Assembly: GCA_023475165.1 (NCBI GenBank)
Contig: JAMCWA010000099.1
Span: 76,423-140,422, forward strand
Direction of reading: 5' to 3'
Length of the DNA stretch: 64,000 nucleotides
Source: Bacillota bacterium
Lineage (GTDB): Bacteria; Bacillota; Sulfobacillia; JAMCWA01
A model generated the notes under the pieces. It ran no database searches and was not told where the DNA came from. It saw only the letters and a list, made by a program, of their open reading frames with translations. Positions 35,862 through 44,668 of this stretch are shown here, in pieces. The position numbers and the translations under genes are program-made. Numbering within the stretch: position 1 is the stretch's first letter; every line of letters begins with the position of its first letter.

Positions 35862-36000
35862 GATCAAAGTTTTACGCCGTAAAATACCCAGACACTGACA
35901 AGGAGCGGCCGTGGTACATTCCACATCTGGGGTTTGATTCAGTGTATAACATTACGCCGGCAAAAAGAGTATAATTGCTTGTGGAAAGCGTTGCTGCATA

Positions 36001-36191
36001 AGAAGGTCTTGTTTCCTCCAGCTTGCGGGGGCTGGGTCGATGTGATCGAAGCTCCTCCATGACCTTCGCCCACCGCACCGTGGTAGAGCTGCGGCCTTCC
36101 CGCCGGCACCGCGCCAACTCGCTCGACGACATCGACCCAGCCCCCCGCTGAAGCCACGTTTTCATTGTCTGTGGGCAACGGTCTCCTGGTG
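36001..36191 (+). repeat. Family B-related element with 17-bp inverted repeat
   Basis: GGGGGCTGGGTCGATGT (36027-36043) is exactly complementary to 36129-36145. The interior (CCTTCGCCCACCGCACCG, CGCCGGCACCGCGCCAACTC) matches family B copies at 8960 and 13500. GCAACGGTCTCCTGG at 36177-36191 resembles a family A end. The rest of the 430-bp gap 35800-36228 holds only the promoter at 35832. Confidence 0.7.
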
Positions 36192-36228
36192 CCATCAGGA
36201 GGTCACCCGAAGCAACGGAGGGAGCAGT

Positions 36229-37419
36229 ATGATCCCCGTTTTTCTCTTTTTCATCGACGGCTTCGGTATCGGTGAACCAGATCCGGGGAAGAATCCTTTC
36301 CTCAAGGCCCGCCTCCCCGCCCTAACTCAACTCTGGGGACACCAGCCGGGGGTCAGACCGTCTCCAGGTTGGGGCCGAATACCGCTCTTTACTCCGGAAA
36401 ACCCGCCTGAGATAAACCCTGAAAAGAAAGGGTGGCCTTCTGCTTTAAGCCGGGGGCTTGGTACCGTCTATGCTACGGATGCCCGCCTGGGGGTGCCGGG
36501 GCTTCCACAGAGTGCCACCGGGCAGGTGACCATCTTTACCGGTCAAAATGCAGCCAGGTTCATGGGGGAACACATCAATGGCCGCCCGGCTGGGCAACTG
36601 GCCGATCTCTTGACCCGAGATAACATCTATACCCGCGCCGTCCAGGCTGGCTGGCGCGCCACTTTCCTTAATGCCTATCGTCCCGAGTTCTTTCAGTACT
36701 TTCATTCAGATAACCCGAGGATTCCTAAGGAGGTTGCTCGCCTCGCCCGGGCCGTAGTTATGGCTGCCGGCTCAAAGGAGGTATCCTTGCTCAGAAGCTC
36801 CCAGGAAGATCACCCTTCCGGAGAGGGAGGGGCAACTGGGGCTAAGAAAGGAATGCTGCTGGAAGACAATAGCAAGGTGGACTCTGAGGAGAAGGTCTTC
36901 CCTCAGAAAAGGTATCGCCCTTCCGTTACAACCCTGGCGGTGGCTAGCGCCGGTTTGCCCTTCCGCTCCTTTGACGACCTTGAGGCCGGGCAGGCCGTCT
37001 ATCAGGATATCACCCACTGGACTTTGCAAGGGCGTTATCCGGTAGAGCCCATCCCACCCCAGGAGGCTGGCCGGCGAGCTGCCCGCCTGGCCAAAGGATT
37101 TGACCTGGCCGTCTTTGAACACTTCTGGACGGACCGGGCCGGGCATTCCGGGGAGATGGCGGAGGCAATACGGATCTTAGAGATCCTGGACGGTTTTCTC
37201 CAGGGTCTCCTGGAGGTCATCGACCTCTCAACAAGCCTCCTCATCATCACCAGCGACCACGGGAATATTGAGGACCTCTCCACTGGAACCCATACCGCCA
37301 ACCCCGTGCCCACGATCATCGCCGGGCCGCAAGAGGTCATACCAGCCGAAGTTCCCGACTTGACGCACATTGCCCCTCTCATCGGCCGCTGTCTCGGGCT
37401 CCTCCGGGAAAGTCATTGA
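36229..37419 (+). CDS. Alkaline-phosphatase-superfamily metalloenzyme
   Basis: The 396-residue protein has the superfamily metal-binding pattern: FFIDGFGIG at the start, the SATGQ loop with the putative nucleophile region, FWTDRAGHSG, ITSDHGNIED and a final GTHTANPVPTII. This set is shared by phosphoglycerate mutases, phosphopentomutases and related phosphatases; the substrate cannot be named. Two low-complexity insertions (about 38-78 and 185-225) enlarge loops relative to the core. No clear SD stands out beyond CGGAGGGAG before the ATG. It is alone on the plus strand. Confidence 0.8.
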   Translation: MIPVFLFFIDGFGIGEPDPGKNPFLKARLPALTQLWGHQPGVRPSPGWGRIPLFTPENPPEINPEKKGWPSALSRGLGTVYATDARLGVPGLPQSATGQVTIFTGQNAARFMGEHINGRPAGQLADLLTRDNIYTRAVQAGWRATFLNAYRPEFFQYFHSDNPRIPKEVARLARAVVMAAGSKEVSLLRSSQEDHPSGEGGATGAKKGMLLEDNSKVDSEEKVFPQKRYRPSVTTLAVASAGLPFRSFDDLEAGQAVYQDITHWTLQGRYPVEPIPPQEAGRRAARLAKGFDLAVFEHFWTDRAGHSGEMAEAIRILEILDGFLQGLLEVIDLSTSLLIITSDHGNIEDLSTGTHTANPVPTIIAGPQEVIPAEVPDLTHIAPLIGRCLGLLRESH

Positions 37420-37672
37420 GGGGAAATCAAGATACCCATCTGGCGAAGTCTCTCCAGGCAAAGGACGGACCAATACCGGTGTCAACAGTATCGCCCCGGC
37501 GATTCCACCTTTCTTCTGGATCCCAATGGCTCGTTCCTTAAGGCGGATCATTGTGCCTGTCAGTCGCCGACATAGTACCGCATGATCGGTCGAGTCTCCG
37601 ACCTGCGCACGGCTTCAACGAATCCCGCTTGGCGGAAGGCAGTTGCTAGACCAGTAAAGGCAAAAACTTCTT

Positions 37673-38158
37673 TCAAGGTCTCCCGGTGGTTGATAGGATC
37701 GAATTGCCGATGAAGTCCGCCAGTTGCTTGCTGGTGGCATGCCCTACCAGTCGTTCTTCTCCGATCTCGATCACCGGGACAGCCCGAATGCCTTTCGTCA
37801 TCAGCAACTCTGGCTTGAAAGTAACATCCACCTCTTCCAGGCTAAATCCCATCTCCCTCTGCAATCCAACGAGTCGACGCTTCATCACCGGACAGAAAGG
37901 GCAACCCAGCGCGGTGTAGATGGTAACCTTTGCCTGCGCATGAGCTCTCACTTGTGCCTGCTGATCCGCAACGCTGCCATAGCCGATGTAGCGGGAAATG
38001 GCGGGAAAAGCACAAATATAAGCCCATTGAACCAGCGGCACCAGTACCAGCCAGATCAGGCCAAGGGTATATTTTCTCCCCAGCAGAAAAAAGACCAAGC
38101 CTCCGACGAAAGCTGCCCAGGTCAGGTAGATGTTGGCCATCGGACACTGTTGCTTCAT
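37673..38158 (-). CDS. Membrane-anchored glutaredoxin/thioredoxin-like protein
   Basis: The 161-residue protein has two N-terminal membrane helices (about 9-26 and 31-50) and a C-terminal glutaredoxin-like domain (77-155) with the redox pair CPFC (86-89) and the cis-Pro motif AVPVI. It probably exchanges disulfides near the membrane. AGGTGGGG precedes the ATG. It lies after the ABC transporter genes on the same strand but 114 bp away, so a link is uncertain. The gap 37420-37672 shows no gene. Confidence 0.82.
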   Translation of the reverse strand: MKQQCPMANIYLTWAAFVGGLVFFLLGRKYTLGLIWLVLVPLVQWAYICAFPAISRYIGYGSVADQQAQVRAHAQAKVTIYTALGCPFCPVMKRRLVGLQREMGFSLEEVDVTFKPELLMTKGIRAVPVIEIGEERLVGHATSKQLADFIGNSILSTTGRP

Positions 38159-38271
38159 TGTTCATCCCCACCTTTCAGGCAGCACCTCGAGCGCTGTCAG
38201 TCAGCCCTAAGATTCAACCCAGCGCCTCACACCGCCGCAGCCAACCTGCCGGTGTCGTCCATCACCTCTTA

Positions 38272-39180
38272 TCACTGGCGTAGCCTTGGGTCCAGGACGT
38301 CCCGTAACCCGTCGCCCAGCAGGTTCAAACCGAGGATGGTCAGCAAAATGGCCAGCCCAGGAAAAACCGTCAACCAGGGTGCTGACCAGACATACTCTCG
38401 CCCCCGACTCAGCATCGAACCCCAACTGGGGGTAGGTGGCTGGGTGCCCAATCCGAGAAAGCTCAAAGTGGCCTCAGATAAGATGGCGGTCGCCACACCG
38501 AGCGTGCCAACCACCACTATAGGCCCAAAACAATTGGGTAGGATGTGGCGGAGAAGGACTCGCGGGTTGCTTGCTCCGGCCGCCCGGGCACTCTCGATGA
38601 ACTCCCGGTTTTTCAGGGAAAGCACTTCCCCCCGGACCAGCCGGGCCACCGTCGCCCATCCGACCAGACCCAGGGCAACGAAGATGTTGTAAAGACCCGG
38701 TCCGAGGACAGCCAGAACGGCGATGGCGAAAAGGAGGCTGGGAAAGGCGTAAACAGCGTTGATCAGACCGTTCAACAGGTCATCCACCCTTCCGCCGGCA
38801 AAACCGCTGATGAGGCCAACCATGGTTCCAATGGTCACAGAAATGCCTTGGACAATCAATCCCACCGTCAGGGAGATTCTCCCCCCATAGAGGATCCTGG
38901 TCAGTACATCACGGCCGAGGTTATCGGTGCCCAACCGGTATTCCTGGCTGGGAGGGCGCAGGGCATCGGCCAGATTGGAGTTGATGGGATCATGAGGGGA
39001 CAGGAATGGGGCAAAGATGGCCAGGAGGGCCATGGTCAGGGTGATAGCCAGACCCGCCACCGCTCCCCTGTTCTTGGCGAAGCGGCGCCAGAATTGGCGG
39101 TAGCTCAGGCGACTGCTCACTTCGACGAAAGCTTCCCGCCCTTCTATGACTTTCCCAGTCGTCGGATTTCCTCCTGTCAT
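38272..39180 (-). CDS. Peptide/nickel-type ABC transporter permease, DppC family
   Basis: The 302-residue membrane protein has about six helices and the coupling loop ESARAAGASNPRVLLRHILPN, family PF00528 with the OppC-type N-terminus, closely matching DppC/OppC. It forms a heterodimer with the DppB-like protein encoded upstream. The ATG at 39180 is preceded by AGGGGA. No ATPase genes (dppD/dppF) are adjacent, so energising subunits must come from elsewhere. Confidence 0.9.
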   Translation of the reverse strand: MTGGNPTTGKVIEGREAFVEVSSRLSYRQFWRRFAKNRGAVAGLAITLTMALLAIFAPFLSPHDPINSNLADALRPPSQEYRLGTDNLGRDVLTRILYGGRISLTVGLIVQGISVTIGTMVGLISGFAGGRVDDLLNGLINAVYAFPSLLFAIAVLAVLGPGLYNIFVALGLVGWATVARLVRGEVLSLKNREFIESARAAGASNPRVLLRHILPNCFGPIVVVGTLGVATAILSEATLSFLGLGTQPPTPSWGSMLSRGREYVWSAPWLTVFPGLAILLTILGLNLLGDGLRDVLDPRLRQ

Positions 39181-39272
39181 CCAGATCCCCTCTCCTCGAT
39201 TTTCAGTCACCGTACGTACCGTTCGGTACACGGAGGTTCACAATTGTGTCATCCAGATCCCTCGCCCCGATT

Positions 39273-40205
39273 TTAGTAGCGGATTCGCGGGTCCAGGTAG
39301 GCGTAAAAGACGTCTACCACCAAATTGGAAAGGACGAAGATGACGGCAAACAACAGCACGCACCCCTGAACCACTGGCAGGTCGCGGAACATGATGGAGT
39401 CGATTACCAGACGACCCAACCCCGGCCAGGAAAAGACCGTTTCGGTTACCACAGCACCGGAGAGGAGGGACCCGACCTGGATGCCCATGATGGTAGTGAC
39501 CGGAATCATGGCGTTACGCAGGGCATGGCGATAAATCACCACTCGTTCCGAAAGGCCTTTGGAGCGAGCCGTGGTAATATACTCGTTTCGGATCACATTG
39601 AGCATCGCGGAACGCGTCACGCGCGCCACCACAGCAGCGCTGGCCAAACCCAAAGTGAGGGCCGGCATCACCAGGTACCTGAGGTCGCCCCCTTCATACC
39701 CGGAGGGGGGTAAAAGGTGTAGTCGCACCGCCAGGACGTACATCAACATGAGACCTAGCCAGAACACAGGCATGGAGACACCAATGAGAGCCACCAACAT
39801 GCTTCCCGTGTCAAACCAGGTCTGATGTCGGACAGCAGCCGAAACCCCAGCGGTGGTACCCAGGAGCGTCGCTATGATCCATGCCGCCAGGGCCAGCTCG
39901 ATCGTGGCCGGGAACCTCTCCAGTACCACCCAGGTCACGCTTTGGTCAAAGCGGTATGAATATCCCAAATCACCATGCAGGGCGTTCTTGAGAAAAGTCA
40001 GGTACTGCACATAAAGTGGCTGATCAAGACCCCACTTGGCCCGCATCAACTCTACCGCCTTGGGATCCAGGTTCCCCAGTTTCGGGTCAACCAATATCGC
40101 CAGGGGATCGCCCGGCATGACGTTCATCACGAGAAAGATCACCAGGGAGATACCGAGCATGATGGGGCCAACGGCGATCAGCCGCCTGATAATATATATG
40201 AACAG
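39273..40205 (-). CDS. Peptide/nickel-type ABC transporter permease, DppB family, non-standard start
   Basis: The protein has the DppB layout: FIYIIRRLIAVGPIMLGIS at the N-terminus, a long loop with LDQPLYVQY, and the coupling loop TARSKGLSERVVIYRHALRN. The expected N-terminal helix starts upstream of the first ATG (40160). In frame, only CTG at 40203-40205 follows the stop at 40206, with GGGGGAA 5-6 nt before it. So either CTG is the start or an ATG has been mutated; starting at 40160 would lose half of the first helix. Confidence 0.85.
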   Translation of the reverse strand: MFIYIIRRLIAVGPIMLGISLVIFLVMNVMPGDPLAILVDPKLGNLDPKAVELMRAKWGLDQPLYVQYLTFLKNALHGDLGYSYRFDQSVTWVVLERFPATIELALAAWIIATLLGTTAGVSAAVRHQTWFDTGSMLVALIGVSMPVFWLGLMLMYVLAVRLHLLPPSGYEGGDLRYLVMPALTLGLASAAVVARVTRSAMLNVIRNEYITTARSKGLSERVVIYRHALRNAMIPVTTIMGIQVGSLLSGAVVTETVFSWPGLGRLVIDSIMFRDLPVVQGCVLLFAVIFVLSNLVVDVFYAYLDPRIRY

Positions 40206-40404
40206 TCAGATTCCCCCGCTTTCGACGAGCCTATAAGGCGGTAGCCGCCAGGCTTATGTTACCCGGCGGCTTACCACTGAGAGCATTGAGCCCTATGGCC
40301 GCAGAGATTCCGGAACAATCGTGGCAGCTCGGAGGACTCCCCGAGCTTAAGCTACGCTTCATCCGACCAGAAGAACCTCCCGGAAGATGGCTGGAAAACA
40401 CCTA

Positions 40405-40446
40405 TCTCTCGCTTACCACTCAAACCGCGGTTTCTCAGCAGGTACT
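40405..40446 (+). repeat. Family A 3'-end fragment
   Basis: CTTACCACTCAAACCGCGG and TTTCTCAGCAGG match the family A 3' end. The rest of the gap 40210-40574 has a GGCGGTAGCCGCC hairpin near 40232 but no gene I can support. Confidence 0.5.
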
Positions 40447-40574
40447 CAGCTGCACCTCATACTGCCACGGGGCCTCATCGGGTGGGGCAGGTATGCCCGA
40501 CCTGTGCGGCTAGGGAGGACGGTGATGCAGTCCACCGGTGGTGACGCTGGACGGACGGGCCTGCTGTTACTAAG

Positions 40575-42182
40575 CTACTTGGCTCGAGTCCCCAAGGACA
40601 CCCTCTCCATGAATTGCAAATCCAGGTCAACGGGATTGGGGATCAGGCCTTCCACCCACGGTTGGCGCATAAGGACGGCCTTATTGTAGTTGAAGAAGAA
40701 CCAGGGAGCATCATCGGTGATGATCTTCTCGGCTTCCTGCACCTTCTTGACCGTGGTGTTCCAGTCGGTACTGGCCATGGCTTCATCTAACAGTCGGTCG
40801 ACATCCTGGTTGTTGTACTTCATATAGTTACCCGTGGCGTTCTTGGAATGGAAACGATAGTAGATGTAGTCAAGAGGATGGGCCTCTCCTCCCACCGAAT
40901 ACATATAGGCCTGGAAGTTCCCCTCCCGTAAACGGGCCGTCATGGTATTGGCGTCCATGACGTTGGGTTTAAGTTTGATCCCAACCTTAGAAAGGTATTG
41001 CATGGCGGCTTCCACCGCTGGCAGCCCCCATGAGGGGTTATCCGTGCAGAGGATTTCGGCCTCAAAACCGTTGGGGAATCCGGCTTTGGCCAGGAGTTCT
41101 TTAGCTTTTTCCGGGTTATACGTGTAGCCCTTCAATTCCGGATTGAACCCGGGATTGCTGGGAGGCAGAACACCGGTGGCCGTAAAGGCCTTCCCTCCAA
41201 GCACGTTCTTGATAATGGCTTCCTTGTCGATGGCGTAGTTGAAGGCCTGGCGTACTTCCTTCTTGTCAAAGGGAGGCTTGCTGGTGTTAAAGCCGATATG
41301 CCTGGTGAAAAGCTCCGGAACCTCCATCAGGTATTGCTTCCACTTGGGATCCTGAGAGTACTTACGATATTGAGCATCGTAAAGGATGATGTAGTCCAGA
41401 TTTCCCGCCAGGAGCTCAGCTTCTTTAGTTGAGGCCTCGGGGAGGACACGGAATTCCACCCCATCGATCTTGGGCCTGCCGCGCCAGTAGACATCGTTAG
41501 TCTTGACGATGATGCGGTCATCCTTCTTCCAGCTCTGGAAGACGAAGGGGCCACTGCCGACTGGTTTACTGCCGAACTCCTTCCCCAGCTTCTCCACCTC
41601 TTCGCGAGGCACCACGGAAGCCGAGGTTCCCGTCAGGGTCATCAGGAAGATGGGATTGGGACGGGTCAGGGCGATCTTGAGGGTATATTTATCTGGAACA
41701 GTTACGCCCGCCAGTTCTTTGACTTTCCCATCCAACATTTCCTGGGCTCCGACGATATCCTTGTACCTCCCTACGAAGGGGGAAGCATTGCCCGGAGCGA
41801 GGATCCGTTCAAAAGAGTACTTGAAGTCTTTGGCCTCCACCTCCCTGCCGTTGTGGAATTTCACGCCCTTGCGGAGATAAAAGGTGAAGGTTTTCCCGTC
41901 TGAAGCAACATCCCACTTCTCGGCAATGTCCGGTATGATCTTCTTCTCCATGGGATCATAGACCACCAACCCATCGAACAACCCCATGATGACGGTCATC
42001 GGGCCGATGCGGTTAGCCTGGATGGGATCAAGGGTCCCCGGATCCCCTCCGTAACTGAAGGCCCGGTGGAGGATCTTGGGAGCTTCTTTCGGTGTCGTCT
42101 CCTGTTTGGCACATCCCGTCATCAGGAGCGCCAGAATTGTGGCGGTCACCAGAAACTTCACCAGCCACTTCCGACTTTTCAT
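40575..42182 (-). CDS. Peptide-type ABC transporter substrate-binding lipoprotein
   Basis: The 535-residue protein is a family 5 extracellular solute-binding protein (DppA/OppA type). It has a lipoprotein signal with lipobox LMTGC (residues 20-24), the family pattern DGKTFTFYLRKGVKFHNG, and a C-terminal lobe with LDYIYYRFHSKN. It should capture a peptide, nickel chelate or oligosaccharide for the two permeases downstream. The ATG at 42182 follows GAGGGGGAAG. The sugar dehydrogenase, aldolase and PTS genes upstream make a carbohydrate ligand possible. Confidence 0.92.
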   Translation of the reverse strand: MKSRKWLVKFLVTATILALLMTGCAKQETTPKEAPKILHRAFSYGGDPGTLDPIQANRIGPMTVIMGLFDGLVVYDPMEKKIIPDIAEKWDVASDGKTFTFYLRKGVKFHNGREVEAKDFKYSFERILAPGNASPFVGRYKDIVGAQEMLDGKVKELAGVTVPDKYTLKIALTRPNPIFLMTLTGTSASVVPREEVEKLGKEFGSKPVGSGPFVFQSWKKDDRIIVKTNDVYWRGRPKIDGVEFRVLPEASTKEAELLAGNLDYIILYDAQYRKYSQDPKWKQYLMEVPELFTRHIGFNTSKPPFDKKEVRQAFNYAIDKEAIIKNVLGGKAFTATGVLPPSNPGFNPELKGYTYNPEKAKELLAKAGFPNGFEAEILCTDNPSWGLPAVEAAMQYLSKVGIKLKPNVMDANTMTARLREGNFQAYMYSVGGEAHPLDYIYYRFHSKNATGNYMKYNNQDVDRLLDEAMASTDWNTTVKKVQEAEKIITDDAPWFFFNYNKAVLMRQPWVEGLIPNPVDLDLQFMERVSLGTRAK

Positions 42183-42285
42183 TGTTCTTCCCCCTCTTTC
42201 TGTTACCTCTTTCTTCTCCTGACACCCGCAATGTTTCCAAATTGGCTCCTGAATTCGTATTGAAATGTTAATTCGCAATCGGAAG

Positions 42286-42329
42286 AGAAATTCCTGCCAA
42301 TGTATATGGGCATTGGAAAAAGAATTTCT
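42286..42329 (-). terminator. Bulged hairpin after the dehydrogenase gene
   Basis: AGAAATTC pairs with GAATTTCT and CCAATG with CATTGG inside it. It lies 20-65 bp after the dehydrogenase stop and before the binding-protein gene. It could be a terminator or an operator; the T-run is inside the stem. Confidence 0.4.
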
Positions 42330-42351
42330 TAATCTTCCCTTCCCGCTCTGC

Positions 42352-43389
42352 TTACGGCATGGTCACCACAATCCGGTAGTTACTCGGATCAATGGCTTTT
42401 TCGAAGGCCTCTTCGATCCCAACAAATGGCACCGTGGCTGAGATGAGAGGATTGAGGTCTATCGCTCCCGAATCGATCAGGCGCGTGGCCAGCAGGAAAT
42501 CCTCCTTAGTCTGACTCATCGAGCCGGTAATGGTGATCTCGTTGTGGTGAATGCGGTTCGTATCTATGGTGACCTTGGGGGAAGGATACATCGCCCCGTA
42601 GATGATGACCGTCCCGCCCTTGGCGCAAATGTCAATGGCTTGTTCCACGGCTTTGGCTCCCCCGCCGGTTACGAAGACCGCATCGGCTCCCACTCCCCGG
42701 GTCAGCTTCCGGGTAAGTGACACCACGTCCTCCTCCAGCGGGTTGACGACCACCTTGGCACCGTACTCCAAGGCCTTCTCCCGCCGGTGTGGTAGGGGCT
42801 CACTGACCAGCACCATGGCCCCTCTTTTCACCGTCAAGATGGTATGTAAGATCCCCATTACCCCACCGCCCATGATGACCACGTTCTGCCCGAAGTCCAC
42901 CCCGGCTTTCCTCACGCTCCTAACGACGCAGGAAAGAGGTTCAGACAAGGCCGCCACCTCAAAGGAAGGGTCATTTTGGAAAGGATATATCTGATAGGCT
43001 GGCGCTACAATATACTCGCTCAGTCCTCCCGGCCCAAAGGGATGCCCCGCCACCTTGTCTGATCTGGCGTTGAGGCAAATGTTATCTTTGCCAGTACGGC
43101 AATTATAACACTCTCCACAGCGAGTGAGCCGTGCCACCGCCACCTTACCGCCAACCTGGATTCTCTCCTTGACTCCCGGTCCCAGGGCCAGAACCTCTCC
43201 AGACAATTCGTGCCCCCCAAGAAGGGGATAAGAGTCGGTTTGATCGCCCTTGAATGTTCGCTGCTCCCAGGTACAAATAGCCGAAGCCCTCACCCGGACA
43301 AGGACTTCACTATTCCCCAATTCAGGCACCTCAGACTCAATCAGACTCAGCTTTCGAGGACCCCAAATGACCAGCTGACGGTTCAGCAT
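42352..43389 (-). CDS. Zinc-dependent alcohol/polyol dehydrogenase
   Basis: The 345-residue medium-chain dehydrogenase has the catalytic zinc Cys in AICTWEQ and GGHE, four structural-zinc cysteines (RCGECYNCRTGKDNIC), and the NAD-binding VVIMGGGVMGI. It is closest to sorbitol/threonine-type dehydrogenases. Being next to a class I aldolase and a PTS, it probably oxidises a sugar, polyol or sugar phosphate. The ATG at 43389 follows GGGAGAG; a longer reading is unsupported. The substrate is unknown. Confidence 0.9.
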   Translation of the reverse strand: MLNRQLVIWGPRKLSLIESEVPELGNSEVLVRVRASAICTWEQRTFKGDQTDSYPLLGGHELSGEVLALGPGVKERIQVGGKVAVARLTRCGECYNCRTGKDNICLNARSDKVAGHPFGPGGLSEYIVAPAYQIYPFQNDPSFEVAALSEPLSCVVRSVRKAGVDFGQNVVIMGGGVMGILHTILTVKRGAMVLVSEPLPHRREKALEYGAKVVVNPLEEDVVSLTRKLTRGVGADAVFVTGGGAKAVEQAIDICAKGGTVIIYGAMYPSPKVTIDTNRIHHNEITITGSMSQTKEDFLLATRLIDSGAIDLNPLISATVPFVGIEEAFEKAIDPSNYRIVVTMP

Positions 43390-43429
43390 TTCTCTCCCTT
43401 CTCCTTCCGGCCCCAAAGGGACTTGTTTT

Positions 43430-44221
43430 CTAAGATGCGAGATATTCGGTAGCCGTAGGCACATCGGCTCCGTCATGAATGATGGCCCGGAGGGCCCGGG
43501 TGATCTTCTCTGGGAATGGGTGCTGCCAGATATTTCGCCCCATGGCAATTCCCCTGGCTCCTGCCTGCATGGCCTGTGCCACCGTTTCCAGTACGTCCCG
43601 ATCCGTGGCCATCTTGCTACCCCCGAGAACTACCACCGGGACCAAAGCGCTATCAATAACCTCTCGGAAAGAATCTACCGTTCCCGTATAATGGGTCTTG
43701 ATGAAATCGGCTCCCAGTTCGGCCGCAATCCGAGTAGCGGTCTTAATGTTCTCAACAGTCCGCGCATCCTCTTTGGGCTCAAATCCCCTGGGCAGCGCCT
43801 CGACCAATACCGGCATCCCCCACTGGTGGGCATCGGCGACGATTTGACTCAAATAAGGAAGAGTGTGATGCTCCCAGCGGGAACCAGGAAATCCCATGCA
43901 GACAACGCCGTCCGCTCCAATCCTCAGGGCATCGTTTACGGAATATACCGCTTGCATGTAGCCTGTGGAACGATCTCCCAGGCCGGAGGTTCCGCCATCC
44001 AACCGTAGGATCAAACCAACCCGCTTGAAAAGATGGCCGAAACGCGTCGCGATACCATAGCTCGTCATAATGGCATCGGCCCCCCCCTGGACAACCGACG
44101 CGATGATCTTTCCTGGATCTTTCATTCCCGGCAAGGGACCCATGGTGGCTCCGTGGTCCATGGCCACAATCAAGGTCAGGCCGTCCTCCGCAAAAATCTT
44201 GTTCTTCCGGATGTCCTTCAT
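43430..44221 (-). CDS. Class I aldolase (DeoC/FbaB/LsrF family)
   Basis: The 263-residue TIM-barrel enzyme has the Schiff-base lysine K175 in DFIKTHYTG, AMDHGATMGP at the start, and the phosphate-binding GGSK and GIAMGRNIW. Relatives cleave fructose 1,6-bisphosphate, phospho-AI-2 or related ketose phosphates. Its start overlaps the EIIA stop by 4 bp (ATGA), so it is translationally coupled to the PTS, which suggests it splits the sugar phosphate formed by that PTS. The exact substrate is not known. Confidence 0.9.
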   Translation of the reverse strand: MKDIRKNKIFAEDGLTLIVAMDHGATMGPLPGMKDPGKIIASVVQGGADAIMTSYGIATRFGHLFKRVGLILRLDGGTSGLGDRSTGYMQAVYSVNDALRIGADGVVCMGFPGSRWEHHTLPYLSQIVADAHQWGMPVLVEALPRGFEPKEDARTVENIKTATRIAAELGADFIKTHYTGTVDSFREVIDSALVPVVVLGGSKMATDRDVLETVAQAMQAGARGIAMGRNIWQHPFPEKITRALRAIIHDGADVPTATEYLAS

Positions 44222-44643
44222 TTACTAGCGCCCCTTTCGGTCGAACTCGCCTGCAACGACTTCACCAGGTCAACAATCCCGTCGACACCGCTTCTTAAGC
44301 CCGTCGCCGCCAGCTCTTCCAGCGGCTGGTCCTGACCTCGGGTCAAGATCTCAAGAAGCATTGGCAGGTTTGCCCCGGTTAAACACCGGCAATGCCCCTT
44401 CGCGGTAAGAAGAGCAGCCACGTTGGCCGGCGTACCACCAAAAAGATCTACCAGACAAAGCACATCGCTCTCCTTTGGCAGAGTATGGATTACCTGTAGA
44501 ACCTTATCGAGATAGCCTTCCAAGGACTCTCCGGGATTCAGGCCGACGGCCCGACAGGAGCCTGTTTCTCCTAAAATAAGGTTGGCGGCGGAGAGTAAAC
44601 CCGAGGCCAGATCACCATGACCAAGGATGACTACTGCCGTCAA
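44218..44643 (-). CDS. PTS mannose-family EIIA component
   Basis: The 141-residue cytoplasmic protein receives phosphate from HPr at H9 (VVILGHGDLASG) and passes it to EIIB. The DLFGGTPAN motif is typical of the Man family. I placed the start at the TTG at 44643, 8 nt after AAGGAG, giving the normal family length; a reading from 44706 would overlap the SorC gene by 38 bp and add residues outside the fold. The 4-bp overlap couples it to the aldolase. Confidence 0.9.
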   Translation of the reverse strand: MTAVVILGHGDLASGLLSAANLILGETGSCRAVGLNPGESLEGYLDKVLQVIHTLPKESDVLCLVDLFGGTPANVAALLTAKGHCRCLTGANLPMLLEILTRGQDQPLEELAATGLRSGVDGIVDLVKSLQASSTERGASK

Positions 44644-44668
44644 AATCTCCAACTCCTTCCTCTTCTCG

